DNA from: JBDIBB01 sp039812685
GTDB taxonomy: Bacteria > Acidobacteriota > Vicinamibacteria > Vicinamibacterales > JAFNAJ01
DNA: 60,814 bases
Direction: 5' to 3'
Assembly (NCBI GenBank): GCA_039812685.1
Contig: JBDIBB010000004.1
Location: forward strand, 1-60,814
This document shows, one piece after another, positions 1 to 9,127 of the stretch. Position numbers and translations under genes: made by a program. The stretch's first letter is position 1. Every line of letters begins with the position of its first letter. The notes under the pieces were generated by a model. It worked only from the letters and a program-made list of their open reading frames with translations, was not told the DNA's origin and did no database searches.

Positions 1-63
1 GCCGTGGTACAGTTCCCGCCGTTCTCACGTCAACCGGCTGGCGCGTGACCAGCCCGACCCCTC

Positions 64-1866
64 GTGGCCGATCTCGATCCCGTCGCCTTCCTGCGCGCGA
101 CACCGCCCTTCGACGCGCTGCCCGCGCCCGACTTCGAGCGCGCCGCGACAGCGCTCGAGGTGGTCTTCGCCCCGGCGGGCCACGTCTTCATCAGCCGCGA
201 CGGTACGCCGGCCGACCACCTGTTCCTCATCCGCAAGGGGCTCGCGCGCTTCGAACGCGATGGCGAGACCGTGCAGGTCGTCGAGCCCGGCGAGTTCTTC
301 GGCTTCACGTCGGTGCTGGCCGGCGCCACGCCGTTCACCGTGGTCGCCGACGAGGATGTCCTCGCCTACCGGCTGCCGGCCGCCATCGTGCGCGGCATGC
401 TCGCGCACCCAGCCTTCGCCCGCCACTTCACCCACAGCCTCGCCGACCGGCTGCGCTGGGCCACCGAGCCGGCGCGCGTCGTCGCTGGCGGGGATCTCCA
501 CCTGCCCGTGGAACGTCTGGTCCGGCGTGCCGCGCTGACCGTGGACGAGACGGCAACCGTGGCCGAGACGGCGCGGCTGATGAGCGAGGCCCAGGTCAGC
601 GCCGCGCTCGTGGCGGGGCCCGAAACGGGCATCGTCACCGACCGCGACCTGCGCAACCGCGTGCTGGCCAGAGGCGTCGCGGCCGACACGCCCATCGGCC
701 GCGTGGCGTCACGACCGGTCATCTCGGTGCAGGCCGGCACGCCGGTGTTCGAGGTCTGGCATGCGCTGGTCACCCACGGTGTCCACCACCTGCCCGTGAC
801 GCGCGGGCCAGACGTGCTGGGCATCGTGAGCGACACCGACCTGCTGCGCCACCAGACGTCGGGGCCCACGGCGCTGTTTGCGCGCATCGAGCGGCTCGAC
901 CCCGCGCGCGACCTCCACGGCTACGCGGCCGGGGTTGCCAGGATGGTCGCGACGCTGGCGGAAGCCGGCCTCGATGCGCTGCGCATCGCCCGGCTCGTGT
1001 CGAGGCTCAACGACGCGCTGGTGGATCACCTCATCCGGCTGGCCGCCGCCGAACTCGGCCCTCCGCCGTGCGACTTCGCGTGGATGGTCTTCGGTGCCGA
1101 GGGGCGGTTCGAGCAACTGCTGATCACCGACCAGGACAACGCCCTGGTGTACGCGGAGGCGACCCCCGGCGCGCGCACCTATTTCGACGCGCTGGCCGAT
1201 CGGGTGGTGGCGTGGCTGATCGAGGCCGGCTTCCCCCCGTGCCCCGGCGGCTACATGGCCACCCGCTGGTGTGATTCGCTGGCGGGCTGGCTGGACCGGT
1301 ATCGAGGCTGGATGGACGAGCCGACCGGTCCGGCCCTGCTCAACACCGCCACGTTCTTGGACGGCCGACGGGCCTCCGGCACGCTCGACCTGGAGCCGAT
1401 CGACGAGGTGGCGCTCGGGGCGCGGCACCACGGGGCGTGGCTCTCGCGGCTGGCGCACGACGCCCTGCGCTTCACCCCGCCGATTGGCGCCTTCGGCCAC
1501 CTGCGCGACGCCAGCCGCATCGACCTCAAGCGTGACGGCCTCACGCCGATCGTCGGCCTGGCGCGCGTGCTCGGCCTGGCGGCCGGCGCGCGCGCGCGCG
1601 CCACGGTCGAGCGCCTCGATGCCGCCGCCCGCGAGGGGCTGCTCTCCGGCGAGGGTGCGCTCACCCTGGGCGAGGCCTACAGGTTTCTGCTCTCGCTGCG
1701 GCTGCGCACGCAACTCGACGCGATCGCGGCACGCCGTGATCCGCCGGCCACGCTCCGGTCCGTCGATCTGCGAAGCGTCGAGGTCCGGCACCTCAAGGAA
1801 GCCTTTCGCGCCGTCCGCGATGCGCAGCGGGCGCTCGCCCTCCGCTTCCGCACCGATCGCTACTGA
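64..1866 (+). CDS. cNMP-binding/CBS/DUF294 nucleotidyltransferase-like signalling protein
   Basis: A 600-residue cytoplasmic signalling protein opening with GTG. Residues about 8-125 form a cyclic-nucleotide-binding (CRP-like) domain, about 145-270 a CBS pair, and about 300-440 a DUF294 nucleotidyltransferase-like domain with GAEGRFEQ near 344-351 and TDQDNALVY just after, matching the family pattern G-S-x-GR-x-E...TDQDNAL. Residues about 455-600 are the helical DUF294 C-terminal domain. The canonical Ser of the GS motif is Ala here, so catalysis is uncertain. The family resembles GlnD-type nucleotidyltransferases, but its substrate is unknown to me. It leads a probable operon with the DnaQ-like exonuclease, DUF485 protein and symporter downstream, a recurrent neighbourhood that suggests control of solute uptake (inference). 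No TM segments. Confidence 0.85.
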   Translation: MADLDPVAFLRATPPFDALPAPDFERAATALEVVFAPAGHVFISRDGTPADHLFLIRKGLARFERDGETVQVVEPGEFFGFTSVLAGATPFTVVADEDVLAYRLPAAIVRGMLAHPAFARHFTHSLADRLRWATEPARVVAGGDLHLPVERLVRRAALTVDETATVAETARLMSEAQVSAALVAGPETGIVTDRDLRNRVLARGVAADTPIGRVASRPVISVQAGTPVFEVWHALVTHGVHHLPVTRGPDVLGIVSDTDLLRHQTSGPTALFARIERLDPARDLHGYAAGVARMVATLAEAGLDALRIARLVSRLNDALVDHLIRLAAAELGPPPCDFAWMVFGAEGRFEQLLITDQDNALVYAEATPGARTYFDALADRVVAWLIEAGFPPCPGGYMATRWCDSLAGWLDRYRGWMDEPTGPALLNTATFLDGRRASGTLDLEPIDEVALGARHHGAWLSRLAHDALRFTPPIGAFGHLRDASRIDLKRDGLTPIVGLARVLGLAAGARARATVERLDAAAREGLLSGEGALTLGEAYRFLLSLRLRTQLDAIAARRDPPATLRSVDLRSVEVRHLKEAFRAVRDAQRALALRFRTDRY

Positions 1867-1892
1867 GCCGCGCGATCGCCCCGGATGCCGCC

Positions 1893-2498
1893 GTGATCTC
1901 TCTTCGCCGTTCGCCACCGTGGGACTCAGTCACCTACTGGGCCGTGGACGTGGAGACGACCGGCCTGGATGCCCGGCGCGACGTCCTGCTGGCCGTCGGC
2001 ATGGTGCCGATCCGGCGGGGCGTCATCCACCTCGGCGAAGCGTGGGGTTCACTGGTGCGGCCCGCGGCGCCGGTGGCGATCCCCGTCGACGCCATGCGGG
2101 CCCACCACATCGTACCGGCCGAGCTCGAACGGGCGCCGGCGCCGGCCGACGTGCTCCCTGAGGTCGTACGGCGTTTGCGGGAAGGCGCCGCGATCGTGCA
2201 CCATGCGGCGCTGGACATGGCATTTCTGCGGGCAGCCTGCCGGGCCGCGGCGGTCGACTGGCCACGCGTCCCCGTCGCCGACACCGTGCACCTGCTGTGG
2301 CGGCGGGCCCGGCGCCGGCGATACGTCGCGGGCGAGGACCCGGGCGGTCCGGAACTGAACCTCGCGTCGGCGCGCCGCGACTGCGGCCTGCCCGCCTATC
2401 CGGCGCACGACGCGACGAGCGACGCCATCGCCACGGCCGAACTGTTCCTCGTGCTGCGCCACGCGCTGGGCGCACGCACACTGCGCCAGGTCACCTGA
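1893..2498 (+). CDS. DnaQ-like (DEDDh) 3'-5' exonuclease
   Basis: A 201-residue stand-alone exonuclease of the DEDDh superfamily with a GTG start. Motif I is VDVETTGLD with acidic residues D19 and E21. Motif II lies in HHAALDMAFL, and motif III is AHDATSDA with H172 and D177. All metal-binding positions are present, so it should be active on a 3' end, but DNA, RNA or oligonucleotide substrate cannot be told. It lies 26 nt after the DUF294 protein and 51 nt before the DUF485 gene. A DnaQ-like protein beside a DUF294/CBS protein and an ActP symporter is a recurrent association, which argues against a replication role. It lacks the extra domains of a Pol III epsilon subunit. Confidence 0.85.
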   Translation: MISLRRSPPWDSVTYWAVDVETTGLDARRDVLLAVGMVPIRRGVIHLGEAWGSLVRPAAPVAIPVDAMRAHHIVPAELERAPAPADVLPEVVRRLREGAAIVHHAALDMAFLRAACRAAAVDWPRVPVADTVHLLWRRARRRRYVAGEDPGGPELNLASARRDCGLPAYPAHDATSDAIATAELFLVLRHALGARTLRQVT

Positions 2499-2549
2499 TC
2501 GCCTGGCACCCACGCACGACACGCCGATCGCGGACGGAGAGCACACGGC

Positions 2550-2891
2550 ATGACGGTCACCGAAGGTCCCCATCACCACGTCACGGGAGAGGAGTGGCAG
2601 CGGCTCGAAACCAGCCCGGAATTCCGCCGGCTGCTGGCCGAGAAGCGGCGGTTCGTCCTTCCCGCGACGATCTTCTTCGTCGTCTACTACTTCGCGCTGC
2701 CGGTCCTGGTCGGCTATTTCCCGGCGCTCATGGAGCGCCGCGTCGTCGGCCGGATCAACATCGCCTACCTGTTCGCGCTCTCGCAGTTCTTCATGGCGTG
2801 GACGCTCATGTATCTCTATGTCGTCCGCGCACGGCGCTACGACGCGATGGCCGCCAGCATCGTCGACCAGGTGAGGAGGCAGGCGCGATGA
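2550..2891 (+). CDS. DUF485 small membrane protein (symporter partner)
   Basis: A 113-residue inner-membrane protein with two predicted TM helices, about 38-60 (FVLPATIFFVVYYFALPVL) and about 72-97, and a charged C-terminal tail. It matches the DUF485/YjcH family encoded beside ActP-type sodium:solute symporters. Its stop overlaps the symporter start in an ATGA tetranucleotide (2888-2891), so the two are translationally coupled. It is presumed to be an accessory subunit of the transporter; the molecular role in the family is not firmly established. Confidence 0.85.
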   Translation: MTVTEGPHHHVTGEEWQRLETSPEFRRLLAEKRRFVLPATIFFVVYYFALPVLVGYFPALMERRVVGRINIAYLFALSQFFMAWTLMYLYVVRARRYDAMAASIVDQVRRQAR

Positions 2892-4636
2892 CCACATCCC
2901 TGCTGATGTTCCTGGTGTTCATCGCGATCACGCTGGGCATCACCTACTGGGCGTCGCGGCGCACGCGCACCGCCGCCGAGTTCTACAGCGCGGGCCGCAC
3001 CATCACCGGCTTCCAGAACGGCTGGGCCGTCGCCGGCGACTACATGTCGGCCGCCTCCTTCCTGGGCATCGCCGGGCTGATCGCCTTCAGCGGCTACGAC
3101 GGGTTCCTCTACTCGGTGGGCTGGCTCGTCGCCTACCTCACGGTGCTGCTGATCGTCGCCGAGCCGCTGCGCAACACCGGCAAGTTCACGATGGCCGACG
3201 TGCTCGCCTTCCGGCTGCAGCACCGCAGCGTGCGCACGGTCGCGGCGTGCTCCACGCTGACGGTGAGCCTCTTCTACATGATCGCGCAGATGGTGGGCGC
3301 GGGCTCGCTCGTGAACCTCCTCATCCCGCAGGTCTCCTTCAACGCCGCGATCGTCATCGTCGGCGTGCTGATGCTCGTCTACGTGATCTTCGGCGGGATG
3401 CTCGCCACCACCTGGGTGCAGATCATCAAGGCGGTGCTGCTGATGGCCGGGACGATCCTGCTGTCGATCCTCGTGCTGTCGCGTTTCGGCTTCTCGATCC
3501 TCGACTTCTTCGAGGCCGTGTCGGCGGTGACCGGCTCGGTGAAGGATGCCGCCGGCAACCTCGTCGTGAAGGACTTCACCCAGCCGGGGCTGCGCTACAA
3601 CGGGACGTGGGGCGCGCTGGACCTCATCTCGCTCGGCGTGGCGCTGATCTTCGGCACGGCCGGCCTGCCCCACATCCTGATCCGCTTCTACACCGTGCCT
3701 TCGGCGCAGCAGGCGCGCCAGTCGGTGGTGTGGGCGATGATCCTCATCGGTTCCTTCTACATCATGACGACGTTCCTCGGCTTCGGGGCCGCCACGCTGG
3801 TGGGCAACCGGCAGATCGGGGTGCGCGTGAAGGACGTCATGGCGGGCTGCGCGACGCTCACGTCCGAACAGCTCGCCGCAAGCGGCGGCTGCGACGCCAC
3901 GATGGCCGTGGCCGCCGCGACGGCCGGCAACCCGGCGCGCGGGGCCGAACTGGCCGCGCAACTGGCCGAACACGGCTACGTCGTGCCGGTGACCAACACC
4001 AACCTCGCGGCACCGCTGCTGGCCGAGGAGCTGGGCGGCGAGATCATGCTGTCGTTCGTCGCCGCCATCGCCTTCGCCACCATCCTCGCCGTCGTCGCGG
4101 GGCTCACCATCGCCTCGTCGTCGGCCTTCGCGCACGACATCTGGCTCAACGTGGTGAGACGCGGCCGGGGCGACGAGCGCGAACAGGTGCGCGTGGCCCG
4201 CATCACGGCCGCCGTCATCGGCGCGGTGTCCATCGTCCTGGCCATCGCGCTCAAGTCGCTGAACGTCGCGTTTCTCGTCGGCCTCGCCTTCGCCGTCGCG
4301 GCCAGCGCCAACGTGCCGTCGATCGTGCTCACGCTCTTCTGGCGACGCTTCAACTCCACCGGCATGATTGCCGGCATGGTCACGGGACTGGTGTCGTCGC
4401 TGGCGCTGATTGCGCTCAGCCCGGCCGTGATGGGCGTCGATGCGCCGACGGCCGCCGTGCGGCACCTGATCCAGGCGCCCGCCATCTTCCCGCTGGAGAA
4501 CCCCGGCATCCTGTCGGTGCCGCTCGGCTTCCTCGGCGCGTGGCTGGCGACGATGGCCTCGCGCGACACCTCGTCGGAGGAGAAGTACGCGGAGCTGACC
4601 GTGCGAGCCAATACGGGGCTCGGGGCGGAGGTGTGA
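2888..4636 (+). CDS. actP: Sodium:solute symporter, ActP (acetate permease) type
   Basis: A 582-residue polytopic inner-membrane transporter of the sodium:solute symporter family, starting at the ATG in ATGA (MTTSLLMFLVFIAIT). The subfamily-typical ASRRTRTAAEFYSAGRTI and NGWAVAGDYMSAASFLGI stretches lie near residues 20-65, followed by about 13 TM helices. The usual ActP loop is present around residues 310-370. The frame stays open upstream to about 2297, but that part overlaps the DnaQ and DUF485 genes and has no family similarity, so it is excluded. Coupling to DUF485 and the nearby DUF294/CBS protein fit acetate or short monocarboxylate uptake; exact substrate is inferred. It converges on serS with only 11 nt between the stops. 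Confidence 0.88.
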   Translation: MTTSLLMFLVFIAITLGITYWASRRTRTAAEFYSAGRTITGFQNGWAVAGDYMSAASFLGIAGLIAFSGYDGFLYSVGWLVAYLTVLLIVAEPLRNTGKFTMADVLAFRLQHRSVRTVAACSTLTVSLFYMIAQMVGAGSLVNLLIPQVSFNAAIVIVGVLMLVYVIFGGMLATTWVQIIKAVLLMAGTILLSILVLSRFGFSILDFFEAVSAVTGSVKDAAGNLVVKDFTQPGLRYNGTWGALDLISLGVALIFGTAGLPHILIRFYTVPSAQQARQSVVWAMILIGSFYIMTTFLGFGAATLVGNRQIGVRVKDVMAGCATLTSEQLAASGGCDATMAVAAATAGNPARGAELAAQLAEHGYVVPVTNTNLAAPLLAEELGGEIMLSFVAAIAFATILAVVAGLTIASSSAFAHDIWLNVVRRGRGDEREQVRVARITAAVIGAVSIVLAIALKSLNVAFLVGLAFAVAASANVPSIVLTLFWRRFNSTGMIAGMVTGLVSSLALIALSPAVMGVDAPTAAVRHLIQAPAIFPLENPGILSVPLGFLGAWLATMASRDTSSEEKYAELTVRANTGLGAEV

Positions 4637-4647
4637 CCCGGCACGGC

Positions 4648-5934
4648 CTACGCGGGCTCGATCACCTCGAGCCCGCGCATGTAGGGCCGCAGCGCGTCGG
4701 GCACCACCACCGAGCCGTCCTTCTGCTGATAGTTCTCCGCCACCGCGATGAGCGTGCGGCCAACGGCCAGGCCTGATCCGTTCAGCGTGTGCGCGAACTC
4801 CGGTTTCCGGCTGTCGGGGCGCCGGCATCGGATCTCGGCCCGCCGGGCCTGGAACGCTTCGGTGTTGCTGCAGGAGCTGATCTCGCGGTAGGTCTGCTGG
4901 CTGGGGAGCCACACCTCGATGTCGTAGGTCTTGGCCGAGGCGAATCCCATGTCGCCCGTGCACAGCAGGACGGTGCGGTACGGCAGGCCGAGGCGGTCGA
5001 GGACCGTCTCGGCATCGCGCGTCATCGACTCCAGTTCGTCGTAGGACTGCTCGGGCGCGGCGAACTTCACCAGCTCCACCTTGTCGAACTGGTGCTGGCG
5101 GATCAGCCCGCGCACGTCGGCGCCGTAGGAGCCGGCCTCGCTGCGGAAGCACGGCGTGTAGGCCGTGTACTTCAGCGGCAGGCGCGTCGCATCGAGCGTC
5201 TCCTCACGGTGCAGGTTGGTGAGCGGCACCTCGGCCGTCGGGATCAGGTACAGGTCCCAGTCGCCGGCGATCCGGAACAGGTCTTCCTCGAACTTGGGCA
5301 GGTTGCCGGTGCCGACCAGCGCGCGGGCGCCCACCAGCAGCGGCGGCGCCACCTCGGTGTACCCGTGCTCGGAGGTGTGCAGGTCGAGCATGAACTCGAT
5401 GAGCGCGCGCGACATCCGCGCGCCGGCCCGGAGCAGCACGGCAAACCGGGCGCCCGACATGCGCGCCGCCCGCTCGAAGTCGATGACCCCCAGTGCCGGT
5501 CCCAGCTCCCAGTGCGGTTTCGGCGTGAAGTCGAAGGCGCGCGGCTCCCCCACGCGCCGGACCTCGACGTTGTCGTGGGCGCCGGTCCCGCGCGGCACGC
5601 TCGCATGCGGCAGGTTGGGCAGCCGCAGCAGCACGTCGCGCCGCTCGGCCTCGACCTGTTCCAGCTCCCCGTCGAGGGCCTTGATCCGATCGGCGCGCTG
5701 CCGGTTGGCCTCGAGCAGCGCCGCGGCGTCGCCGCCCTGCCGCTTGAGCCTGGCGATTTCCTCACCCGCCTGGTTGCGGTCGTGCTTGAGGTTCTCGACG
5801 ATAGGCAGCCGCTCGCGCCGCCTCAGGTCGAGTGCGGCCAGGCTGTCGAGCAGCGGGGCTGGGGCTCCGCCGCGGTCCAGCAGGCGGGCCTTCACCTCTT
5901 CGAAGCGATCGCGGACGAGGGCGGCGTCGAGCAT
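4648..5934 (-). CDS. serS: Seryl-tRNA synthetase
   Basis: Charges tRNA-Ser (and tRNA-Sec, which matters because selD here encodes a selenoprotein). It has 428 residues, typical of bacterial SerRS. An N-terminal coiled-coil tRNA-binding arm (about 1-110, MLDAALVRDRFEEVKARL onward) precedes the class II core with motif 2 (FRSEAGSYGADVRGLIRQHQ) and motif 3 near the C-terminus (SGLAVGRTLIAVAENYQ). The frame stays open upstream to 6156 but that region overlaps the divergent galU start; the ATG at 5934 gives the conserved N-terminus. Divergent from galU, convergent with the symporter gene. Confidence 0.95.
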   Translation of the reverse strand: MLDAALVRDRFEEVKARLLDRGGAPAPLLDSLAALDLRRRERLPIVENLKHDRNQAGEEIARLKRQGGDAAALLEANRQRADRIKALDGELEQVEAERRDVLLRLPNLPHASVPRGTGAHDNVEVRRVGEPRAFDFTPKPHWELGPALGVIDFERAARMSGARFAVLLRAGARMSRALIEFMLDLHTSEHGYTEVAPPLLVGARALVGTGNLPKFEEDLFRIAGDWDLYLIPTAEVPLTNLHREETLDATRLPLKYTAYTPCFRSEAGSYGADVRGLIRQHQFDKVELVKFAAPEQSYDELESMTRDAETVLDRLGLPYRTVLLCTGDMGFASAKTYDIEVWLPSQQTYREISSCSNTEAFQARRAEIRCRRPDSRKPEFAHTLNGSGLAVGRTLIAVAENYQQKDGSVVVPDALRPYMRGLEVIEPA

Positions 5935-5943
5935 GGTCAGAGG

Positions 5944-5949
5944 ATTGTA
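5944..5949 (-). promoter_or_regulatory. Candidate -10 box for serS (near-leaderless)
   Basis: TACAAT on the minus strand, ending 9 nt before the serS ATG. With the usual -10 to start-site distance, transcription would begin about 3 nt before the start codon, leaving no room for a Shine-Dalgarno sequence. No good -35 is visible at 16-18 bp. Confidence 0.4.
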
Positions 5950-6040
5950 GCCCGGCCGCCGCGCCGGGCCAGGCCCACGCCGGATTGAAAGACGGGCCCG
6001 GGAGGTGGTTGAGGTAGGATGGGCGACCGGAGGCGTTCTC

Positions 6041-6910
6041 GTGACCCGTAGCGTTCGCAAGGCCGTATTTCCAGCCGCCGGGTTCGGCACCCGTTTCCTG
6101 CCGGCCACCAAGGCGCAGCCCAAGGAGATGCTGCCGCTGGTCGACAAGCCCATCATTCAATACGGCGTCGAGGAGGCCGTGATCTCCGGCGTCGAGCACA
6201 TGATCCTGGTGACCGGCCGGGGCAAGAACGCGATCGAGGATCACTTCGACATCAACATCGAGCTCGAGAGCTTCCTCGAGACGCGCGGCAAGTCGGCGCT
6301 GGCGCGCGAGATCCGAGCCATCTCCGACGCCATCCAGGTGGCCTACGTGCGGCAGGGCGAGCCGCTCGGCCTGGGTCACGCCGTCCTCTGCGCGCGCGAA
6401 CTGGTCGGCGACGAACCGTTCGCCGTCATCCTCGCCGACGACGTCTACGATGCCCAACCCGCCGCGCTGCGGCAGTTGATCGACGTGTTCGACGCCATGG
6501 GCGGCCCGGTGCTGGCCGTCGAGCGCGTCCCGATGGAGGCCGTGAGCAACTACGGCATCATCGCCGGCGAGCCGCTCGGCGACGGGGTGTACCGGATCGA
6601 CGACCTCGTGGAGAAGCCGCCGCGCGAGGAGGCGCCCTCCGATCTGGCGATCATCGGGCGCTACGTCCTGACGCCCGACATCTTCCCAATCCTGGCCGAC
6701 ACGAACACCGATCACTCGGGGGAGATCCAGCTCACGAACGGCCTGCGGCAGCTGCGGCAGAAGCGGGAGCTGTTTGCCGTGGAGGTGAAGGGCGTCCGGC
6801 ACGACACGGGCAACAAGCAGGGCTTCCTGCGCGCGATGGTCTACTTCGCCCTGCGCAGGCCCGACCTGGCCGAGCCGTTCCGCGACTACCTGAAGTCGCT
6901 CGCGCTGTAA
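6041..6910 (+). CDS. galU: UTP-glucose-1-phosphate uridylyltransferase
   Basis: Makes UDP-glucose from UTP and glucose-1-phosphate for envelope polysaccharides. It has 289 residues, the usual GalU length. The nucleotide-binding signature FPAAGFGTRFLPATKAQPKE begins near residue 7, with the DKPIIQYGVEEA segment following and the Mg-binding LADD near 130. I chose GTG 6041 because GGAGG (6029-6033) sits 7 nt upstream and it puts VTRSVRKAVFPAAG at the N-terminus; a GTG at 6005 would add 12 residues without family support. Monocistronic, convergent with the FmdB-type gene. Confidence 0.93.
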   Translation: MTRSVRKAVFPAAGFGTRFLPATKAQPKEMLPLVDKPIIQYGVEEAVISGVEHMILVTGRGKNAIEDHFDINIELESFLETRGKSALAREIRAISDAIQVAYVRQGEPLGLGHAVLCARELVGDEPFAVILADDVYDAQPAALRQLIDVFDAMGGPVLAVERVPMEAVSNYGIIAGEPLGDGVYRIDDLVEKPPREEAPSDLAIIGRYVLTPDIFPILADTNTDHSGEIQLTNGLRQLRQKRELFAVEVKGVRHDTGNKQGFLRAMVYFALRRPDLAEPFRDYLKSLAL

Positions 6911-6952
6911 CGCCGCTCCTGCACCCGCGACCCCGACTTGCGGCCGGCAGCC

Positions 6953-7264
6953 TCAGTCCTTGGCGCCGCTCCCGGTCGTCGGGGTCGTGTCAGACGCCGG
7001 CGCGCTGGCCTTGGAGTCAGCCGGCGGGCTGTCGCCCGCCCTGCTCGCGTTGCCCGCCTGGGAAGACGCGGCCGATCCGCCGCCCTTCCGGGCGTAGTCG
7101 GTGACGTACCAGCCCGATCCCTTGAACTGAATCGCCGGCGACGAGAGCAGCCGGTGCACCGTCCCCGGACACACGGGACAGGCCTCCACGGGAGGGTCGG
7201 AGAACTTCTGGATCACCTCGAAGCGGTGACCGCAACTGTCGCACTGGTATTCGTAGAGGGGCAT
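6953..7264 (-). CDS. FmdB-family zinc ribbon protein
   Basis: A 103-residue protein with an N-terminal zinc ribbon: MPLYEYQCDSCGHRFE, Cys8, Cys11, Cys29 and Cys32 forming two CxxC pairs, then the family segment ending in KGSGWYVTDY. The C-terminal 35 residues are Ala/Ser/Gly-rich and disordered. FmdB/CxxC_CXXC_SSSS proteins are small putative regulators of uncertain function; I can assign nothing firmer. It lies 65 nt downstream of the DUF885 peptidase gene on the same strand and may be co-transcribed with it. Confidence 0.85.
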   Translation of the reverse strand: MPLYEYQCDSCGHRFEVIQKFSDPPVEACPVCPGTVHRLLSSPAIQFKGSGWYVTDYARKGGGSAASSQAGNASRAGDSPPADSKASAPASDTTPTTGSGAKD

Positions 7265-7329
7265 GGTTGGAACTGGCGCGTCCGTTCTGGGTGACCGATC
7301 CTCGACGCGAGCCTGCCGTCCGGGTCCGT

Positions 7330-8991
7330 CTACTCCAGCAGGGCGCCCGCGTCGTCGGCGCCAAGCATCAGCCGGCGCTGGGTGGTGAAGGGCACCAGGC
7401 CGTTGCCGAGCAGCGTGTCGTGGAACGTCTTCAGCGAGAAGCCCTCACCCTGCCGGGCCTGCACGTCGGCCCGCAGCTTCAGCAGGATCAGCTTGCCGAG
7501 CGCATAGACCACGTAGGAGGGATCGAAGGTGCCGCGTTCGGCCTCGCGCCGCGCCGATCCTTCCTCCAGGTACGCTTCATCGCGGAAGAAGCGCACGCCC
7601 TGCTCCACCGACCAGTCCTCGACGTGCAGGCGGATGCCGACGATGAGGCGGGCGAGGCGGATGAGCGACTCGGCGAGCTGCCCGAGCCTGATGGCCGTCT
7701 TGCGCCGGTTGAAACCCTGCTCCACGACCAGGTGCTCGGCGTAGTGCGCCCAGCCTTCCACGAGCGAGATCGGGGCGAAGGCAATCGACTTGCGCAGCGG
7801 CGACTCGAGCGCCCGCACGTGCTGGAAGTGGAGGAAGTGCCCCGGATAGACCTCGTGCATGGCGATGGCCGGCAGGGTGGCCTCGCTGAAGTCGCGCAGG
7901 TGCTCCTCCTGGCGGTCGGCAGGCCACGCCGGGTCCACGTCCGTCAGGTAGAAATAGGTGGGCATCGGGCGGCTCTCGAACGGGCCGGGCGTCCACAGGC
8001 TGGCGAAGGTCCACCGATAGAACTGCGGCGTGGGCGCGACGATCACCTCGCCCTCGGGCACCGTCACCAGCCGCTGCTTCGTGAGGAAGCTCGCCAGTTC
8101 CTGCAACTGGGCGCTGGCAAACGCCGTCAACTGACCGGCCGGCGGGTGCACCGCCTTCACCTTCTTCCACTCGGCCGCCGGATCCTTGGTCCCCGACTTG
8201 CCCGACGCGACGCGCCGGAACTCCTCCTGTGTCTCGGCCAGCTCACGCAACGCGATGTCGAGCAGCTTGTCCGAGGACAGCCTGATGCCCTCCTCGAGGC
8301 CCAGCTTGGCCTCGAAGCGCTCGCGGCCCAGCCGGAACGACCCTTTCGTCTTCGGCGCCACCTCGTTCTCGAGGTGCTCGACGTACTCGCCGATCGCCCG
8401 CACGGCGTCGGTCGACGCATCGTCGAGATCGCCCAGCAGCGAGAGTTCGTCCACCGAGGCGAAGGCGCGCGGCAAGTCGCGCTCGATGAAGCTCTGGACG
8501 CCGCGCAGCGTCTCGAGCGCCGTCTTGATGAAGATGCCCGCCGGCTCCTTCACGTTCTCGCGCGCCTGCTGGAGCAGACGGGGCGCCTGGCGCAGCTTCG
8601 ACAGCACCCGGCGCGCCCGCTCCTCGGCTGGCGCGTACGCGAACAAGGCCTGGAAGGCCAGGCTGAAGGCGAGCGTCTCGGCGTAGGTCTGCGGACTGCG
8701 CTCCCACGACCGCACCTGCTCGAGATCGAACTGCCGGGCGCGGATGTGCGCCTCGAGCACCGGGCGCTCGAGCCGCTGCACGTCGGTGAGCGTCTCGGGC
8801 CGCATCGCGTCGAGACGCCGGAGAAACGACCCGAGGTCGCGCAGCAAGCCGTCGATGGCCGCTCGCGAGTAGTCCTCGAGCAGGTCGTCGTGCGTGTGCA
8901 CGCCGTCACCGGCGGCCGTCGTGGGGAACGCCTCGTGGAGGAACGCGAGGTAGTGGTCGACGAAATGAGGCAGCGGCTCGGCCGAATACAT
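7330..8991 (-). CDS. DUF885 family zinc metallopeptidase-like protein
   Basis: A 553-residue DUF885 protein, the usual length for the family. It has the zinc motif HEVYPGH at about residues 379-385 and the second motif VEGWAHYAEH with Glu near 412, matching the HExxPGH...EGWAxYAE pattern. Family members are predicted metallopeptidases or hydrolases; substrates are mostly unknown. No signal peptide is seen from the ATG at 8991 (MYSAEPLPHFVDHYLAF), so it should be cytoplasmic. The frame is open upstream to 9594, but that overlaps rsmI and its promoter region and has no family support. Divergent from rsmI. Confidence 0.88.
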   Translation of the reverse strand: MYSAEPLPHFVDHYLAFLHEAFPTTAAGDGVHTHDDLLEDYSRAAIDGLLRDLGSFLRRLDAMRPETLTDVQRLERPVLEAHIRARQFDLEQVRSWERSPQTYAETLAFSLAFQALFAYAPAEERARRVLSKLRQAPRLLQQARENVKEPAGIFIKTALETLRGVQSFIERDLPRAFASVDELSLLGDLDDASTDAVRAIGEYVEHLENEVAPKTKGSFRLGRERFEAKLGLEEGIRLSSDKLLDIALRELAETQEEFRRVASGKSGTKDPAAEWKKVKAVHPPAGQLTAFASAQLQELASFLTKQRLVTVPEGEVIVAPTPQFYRWTFASLWTPGPFESRPMPTYFYLTDVDPAWPADRQEEHLRDFSEATLPAIAMHEVYPGHFLHFQHVRALESPLRKSIAFAPISLVEGWAHYAEHLVVEQGFNRRKTAIRLGQLAESLIRLARLIVGIRLHVEDWSVEQGVRFFRDEAYLEEGSARREAERGTFDPSYVVYALGKLILLKLRADVQARQGEGFSLKTFHDTLLGNGLVPFTTQRRLMLGADDAGALLE

Positions 8992-9127
8992 CGTCTCGTG
9001 CCGTGTGGCGGTCGATGAACGTACGTGGATGATCGCGGCTCCGGAGCCCCTGTCCCGCCCGGGACGGGGACGGCCATCCCGCAATGCTACAATACGCCGC
9101 CCGTTTGCCTGAAACCGGCGCCGGCCG

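Noticed and set aside
2297..2887. N-terminal extension of the symporter into the DnaQ/DUF485 region
   Set aside because: The extension overlaps two supported genes in another frame and is not hydrophobic; the ATG at 2888 fits the family.
5985..6020. TTGAAA and TAGGAT as a galU promoter
   Set aside because: The spacer is 24 bp, too long for a sigma-70 promoter.
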